The notes beneath the pieces were generated by a model that was not told the origin of the DNA, ran no database searches, and saw nothing but the letters and a program-made list of their open reading frames with translations. The position numbers and the translations under genes were made by a program. DNA of 9,064 nucleotides from JARRNO01 sp037384885. GTDB taxonomy: Bacteria; Acidobacteriota; UBA4820; DSQY01. The stretch is taken from positions 1 through 9,064 of the forward strand of contig JARRNO010000096.1 of the NCBI GenBank assembly GCA_037384885.1, given 5' to 3'. Shown here in pieces: positions 6,528 to 9,064 of the stretch. How positions within the stretch are numbered: position 1 is the stretch's first letter; each line of letters begins with the position of its first letter.

Positions 6528-8220
6528 GGGGTTCCCTCCAGCTTCGCCATGTCCAACCTGGGAACGGGGTTGGCGGCTGGAGCGACCCCCAGCCTCTTCA
6601 GCGCGAAGGCCGTTATCTTTGAAAAAGCCGGCGCGGCGATCTGGCCGCCGTAGATTTTCGTGGAAGGTTCGTCCACCATGACCAGCGTGACCACCGCGGG
6701 ACGCGTGGCGGGCGCGAAGCCCACAAAATAGGCGATGAACGGTTTATGGGTCCCGTGCGTCTTGATTCCCATCTTCTGCGCCGTCCCAGTCTTTCCCGCC
6801 ACGGTGAATCCCGGGATGGCGGCGCCGGTTCCCGTCCCTTCCTTCACCACCAGTTCCAGCATGCGGGTCAGGATGTCCGCCGTCCGGGCCGAGATGATCC
6901 GCCTCGCCGGCGGCACGGCGCCGTCCAGGATGATCCGGGGATTCACCTTCATGCCGCCCTCGGCCAGGCAGGCGTACGCCAGGGAAAGCTGCAGGGGTGT
7001 CACCCTCAATTCCTGGCCGAAGGACAGCGCGGGCAGCGACAAGGACGTCCACTCGGAAGGCGGCCTCAGGAAGCCGGGCGTCTCCCCCCTGAGGTGCAGC
7101 GACGTCACCTGGTCGAAGCCGAAAAGGCGGATGTAGTGGTACAGGGTCTCGGGCCCGAGCGCCATGCCGATCTTGGCCGCCCCGACGTTGGAGGAGTAGG
7201 CCAGAATCTGGCCGAGATTGTACTCGGGCGCCTTGGGCGGCTCATCGTCGTGGATTCTCGTATTGCCCACCCACATGGTGCCGTTTCCCACGTCTACTTC
7301 CTGGCCGGGCTGATACAGGCCGGTTTCCAGGGCGGCGGCCAGCGTGACGATCTTGAAAGTGCTGCCGGGCTCGTACGCATCCAACACCGCGTGGTTCCGC
7401 CAGTCGGCGGGCGGGTAGGCCAGGGGGCGGTTGGGATCGAAGGTCGGCCGGACGGCCATGGCCAGAATGTCCCCGTTGTTTGGATCAAGCACGATGGCCA
7501 CTCCGTCGCNNNNNNNNNNNNNNNNNTTTCGCCGAGCACCTGCTCGGCCTGGTATTGGATGGGACCGTCCAGAGTGAGCTTGATCGTGGGCGGTTCGGGG
7601 TCCACGTCCGAGACCAGATCGAGGGGGATCAGGGTGGTGGAGACGGCGTCGCGCATGACGATGTAGTGGCGCTTACCGCCCTTGAGCTGATCGTTCCACT
7701 GGCTTTCGAGGCCGGACAAGCCCTTGTCCACCCCCATGCAGCCGATGAGGTTTGCGGCAAGCGTCCCATTGGGGTAGTCCCGGCCCCATTCGTCCATCAT
7801 GGAGCACCCCTTGAATTTCGTGCAGATCACCTTCGCCGCGTCCATGTCGCGAAAGGGAAGCTTCCGGGCGAGCCACGTAAAGGTATTGCGGCCCTTCATT
7901 TTCTCGAGGGTTTCGTGGGTCGATTCTCCGCTGAGTTTGGAGATCGCCCGCGCCAGCGGAACGGGCGCCCGGAGCTTCTTGGGCGAGAACGTATAGAGAG
8001 ACGGCGTCCGGACGCTTGCGGCAAGCACCAAGCCGTTGCGGTCGGTCAGGGTGGCGCGCGGCAGGTCAACCTCGATGCGCTCCTCCACCTGGCTGCGCGC
8101 CATCTTTTCATAATAATCGTGGTGAAAGCCCTGGAGCCACACCAGACGTGCGGCCGCCACGGCTCCTACGGCGAAGAGCCCCGCCATAAAGCACCACATT
8201 CGCGTTCTGGCTACCGCCAC
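6524..8220 (-). CDS. ftsI: FtsI (PBP3), septal class B penicillin-binding protein, interrupted by an assembly gap
   Basis: FtsI is the septal D,D-transpeptidase that crosslinks the glycan made by FtsW. The N-terminal part (231 residues, 8220 down to 7528) has one membrane anchor (about 8-28), the RLVWLQ exit, LPRATLTDRNGLVLA (53-67) and YPNGTLAANLIG (149-160) of the non-catalytic domain. After the N run, the transpeptidase domain continues with DGVAIVLDPNNGDILAMA and carries all three active-site motifs: STFK (catalytic Ser codon 7361-7363), SSN (7187-7195) and KTGT (6782-6793). The total would be about 565 residues, with no PASTA domains. The two halves are out of phase by one base across the 17 Ns. 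Because both are otherwise intact this looks like a wrong gap length, not a broken gene. The GTG start at 8218-8220 has GGAGG five bases upstream, 18 bases after ftsL. Short length and location favour FtsI over PBP2 or SpoVD. Confidence 0.94.
6534..6539 (-). promoter_or_regulatory. Ribosome binding site of murE
   Basis: GGAGGG on the minus strand, within the last codons of ftsI, is six bases from the GTG at 6525-6527. It supports GTG as the murE start in the GTGA overlap. Confidence 0.7.
7510..7526. other. Run of 17 N (assembly gap) inside ftsI
   Basis: Seventeen undetermined bases separate the codon for Glu231 of FtsI from the Asp-Gly-Val that opens the transpeptidase domain. Codon phase differs by one between the two sides, so the true number of missing bases should be a multiple of three. 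Comparing with the usual spacing in class B PBPs between the A-E-x-x-L helix and the G-x-A-x-V-x-D-P strand, I estimate 18 to 21 bases, i.e. seven or eight residues including the two partly known codons. Confidence 0.95.
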
Positions 8221-8225
8221 ACGCG

Positions 8226-8230
8226 CCTCC
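8226..8230 (-). promoter_or_regulatory. Ribosome binding site of ftsI
   Basis: GGAGG on the minus strand lies in the 18-base spacer between the ftsL stop (TAG, 8239-8241) and ftsI, five bases before the GTG at 8218-8220. It favours GTG over the ATG seven codons downstream. Confidence 0.7.
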
Positions 8231-8238
8231 GTCCGGCC

Positions 8239-8583
8239 CTACCGTCCCCCAACAGCAGGATCCGATGAACCACCCACGCTGGGCTCAAGCGGCCCTTCCG
8301 GGACCATGCCCAGCTTGTCCTTCGCAATGGCGCTCACCCGCTTCAGACTCAGCAGGGACGCTTTCTCAAGGCGCAGCCGGTCCCGTTCCTTCACCAGCGC
8401 CTGGCGCTGTGAAACCAGCTTCGAGAGCTGGTATTCCGCCTGGAGCTGGTGGACCGACAACGCCACGTACAGCACAAAAGGTCCGGCCAGGAGAAAGAAG
8501 AACGCGATCAGGCGCAGCGCGTCCGCCAGGCCTTTCTGGTCGGGCTGCCGGATCGGGTTGTTCTGAATGGCCGGTTCCGTCAT
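8239..8583 (-). CDS. ftsL: FtsL-like bitopic cell-division protein
   Basis: FtsL is the small bitopic protein that, with FtsB and FtsQ, activates FtsW and FtsI at the septum. The product is 114 residues, near the family's usual size (E. coli 121). It has a short cytoplasmic N-terminus (about 1-21), a single membrane segment (about 22-44), a heptad-like charged helix (about 45-80: QLQAEYQLSKL, then KERDRLRLEK), and the short IAKDKLGMVP motif (86-95) typical of FtsL proteins. A glycine- and proline-containing tail (96-114) ends it. Sequence conservation is low in this family, so the call relies on architecture, the LGMVP motif and the position between rsmH and ftsI. The frame is open to 8733, but the ATG at 8581-8583 forms an ATGA overlap with the rsmH stop and has AGGAG seven bases upstream. 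Confidence 0.9.
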   Translation of the reverse strand: MTEPAIQNNPIRQPDQKGLADALRLIAFFFLLAGPFVLYVALSVHQLQAEYQLSKLVSQRQALVKERDRLRLEKASLLSLKRVSAIAKDKLGMVPEGPLEPSVGGSSDPAVGGR

Positions 8584-9064
8584 GTCTTGACTCCTACGCG
8601 AAGCCGGGCGCTTCTCGCCGAAGGATTCCGGTCCAACTCTTCGACGCCCGCCTTGATGGCGCGCCGAGGCGTCAACCGCAGCAAGGGTTCCCGACCGCAG
8701 CCACACACGGGCATCCGGGGCGGACAGATGCACCCCCTCGACAAATCGCGGAAGGTCTTTTTCACCTGCCGGTCCTCCAGGGAGTGATAGGCAAGCACGG
8801 CGAGCCTGCCGCCCGGCTCCAGCACATCCAGCGCCTCGCGAAGAAACCGGTCGAGACCGGAAAGCTCGTCGTTCACATGAATTCGGAGGGCCTGAAAGAT
8901 GCGTGTCGCCGGATGGACCCGGCCTCGCCGCATGTGAAACGGCACGGCTTCTTCCACCAGCCGGGCAAGCTCTGCGGCGCTCTTGAGCGGCGACTCGGCC
9001 CGCCTCCTGACGATCGCGGCGGCGATCCTTCGGGCGTGAGGCTCTTCGCCGAAGCGCCGGAAAA
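8580..9064 (-). CDS. rsmH: RsmH (MraW), 16S rRNA C1402 N4-methyltransferase (3' part only)
   Basis: RsmH methylates the N4 position of C1402 of 16S rRNA in the ribosomal P site, using S-adenosylmethionine. The window holds the last 160 codons (full codons from 9062 downwards); the family is about 310 residues, so roughly the N-terminal half, with the main SAM-binding motifs, lies beyond the right edge. The visible part begins with FRRFGEEPHARRIAAAIV, equivalent to the family's YGEE-ARRIA helix. It continues with HPATRIFQALRIHVNDEL (50-67 of the fragment), LEPGGRLAVLAYHSLEDR (81-98), the C-I-C-P-P and C-G-C-G cysteine pairs (Cys111, 113, 120, 122) and NPSARSARLR (146-155) near the C-terminus. 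All are hallmarks of RsmH. The stop overlaps the ftsL start as ATGA. Being at the head of the dcw cluster is the expected position, normally just after mraZ. Confidence 0.97.
   Translation of the reverse strand, partial: FRRFGEEPHARRIAAAIVRRRAESPLKSAAELARLVEEAVPFHMRRGRVHPATRIFQALRIHVNDELSGLDRFLREALDVLEPGGRLAVLAYHSLEDRQVKKTFRDLSRGCICPPRMPVCGCGREPLLRLTPRRAIKAGVEELDRNPSARSARLRVGVKT
8591..8595 (-). promoter_or_regulatory. Ribosome binding site of ftsL
   Basis: AGGAG on the minus strand, within the 3' end of rsmH, is seven bases before the ATG at 8581-8583. It decides against the longer open frame reaching 8733, which would run deep into rsmH. Confidence 0.7.

Noticed and set aside
5679..6653. 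Plus-strand open frame of 324 codons opposite murE and the end of ftsI
   Set aside because: Shadow of GC-rich coding sequence; spans two real genes and shows no domain.
6524..8220. ftsI as a frameshifted pseudogene
   Set aside because: The phase change coincides exactly with the run of N, and both sides encode intact domains with all active-site motifs, so a wrong gap length explains it better.
8584..8733. N-terminal extension of ftsL by 50 codons
   Set aside because: It overlaps the conserved C-terminus of rsmH; the ATGA start with AGGAG gives the normal FtsL size.

Overview
The window is a stretch of a bacterial dcw (division and cell wall) cluster, read entirely on the minus strand. In transcription order it runs rsmH (3' part only), ftsL, ftsI, murE, murF, mraY, murD, ftsW, murG (5' end only). 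The order is the classical one known from Escherichia coli. mraZ would be expected beyond the right edge, and murC, ftsQ, ftsA and ftsZ beyond the left edge, but none of them is visible here.

Layout by position: rsmH 8580-9064 (cut by the right edge), ftsL 8239-8583, ftsI 6524-8220 (containing a 17-base run of N at 7510-7526), murE 5031-6527, murF 3664-5043, mraY 2579-3664, murD 1237-2574, ftsW 146-1237, murG 1-132 (cut by the left edge). The genes are packed almost without spacers. Junctions are ATGA or GTGA overlaps (rsmH/ftsL, ftsI/murE), a 13-base overlap (murE/murF), TGATG one-base overlaps (murF/mraY, murD/ftsW) and gaps of 4 to 18 bases (mraY/murD, ftsW/murG, ftsL/ftsI). No stretch without a gene exceeds 18 bases, and I see no internal promoter, terminator, RNA gene, repeat or mobile element. 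The nine genes are most simply read as part of one translationally coupled operon.

The products work as one pathway. MurE, MurF and MurD are three of the cytoplasmic ligases that build UDP-MurNAc-pentapeptide (MurD adds D-Glu, MurE meso-diaminopimelate, MurF D-Ala-D-Ala). MraY loads the product onto undecaprenyl phosphate to give lipid I, and MurG adds GlcNAc to give lipid II. FtsW polymerises glycan and FtsI crosslinks it at the septum, with FtsL as their small bitopic partner. RsmH is the 16S rRNA methyltransferase that usually heads this cluster.

The organism is a GC-rich bacterium. MurE carries the DNPR motif of meso-diaminopimelate-adding enzymes, and FtsI has no visible PASTA domains, which together fit a diderm (Gram-negative type) cell. 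Some sequence details, such as a GSAGKTT P-loop in MurF and an AHTDDA motif in MurE, remind me of Acidobacteriota, but this is a weak impression and the phylum is left open. The N run suggests a draft or metagenome assembly. I found no new biological system here: this is a conserved core region, and the observations below are modest.
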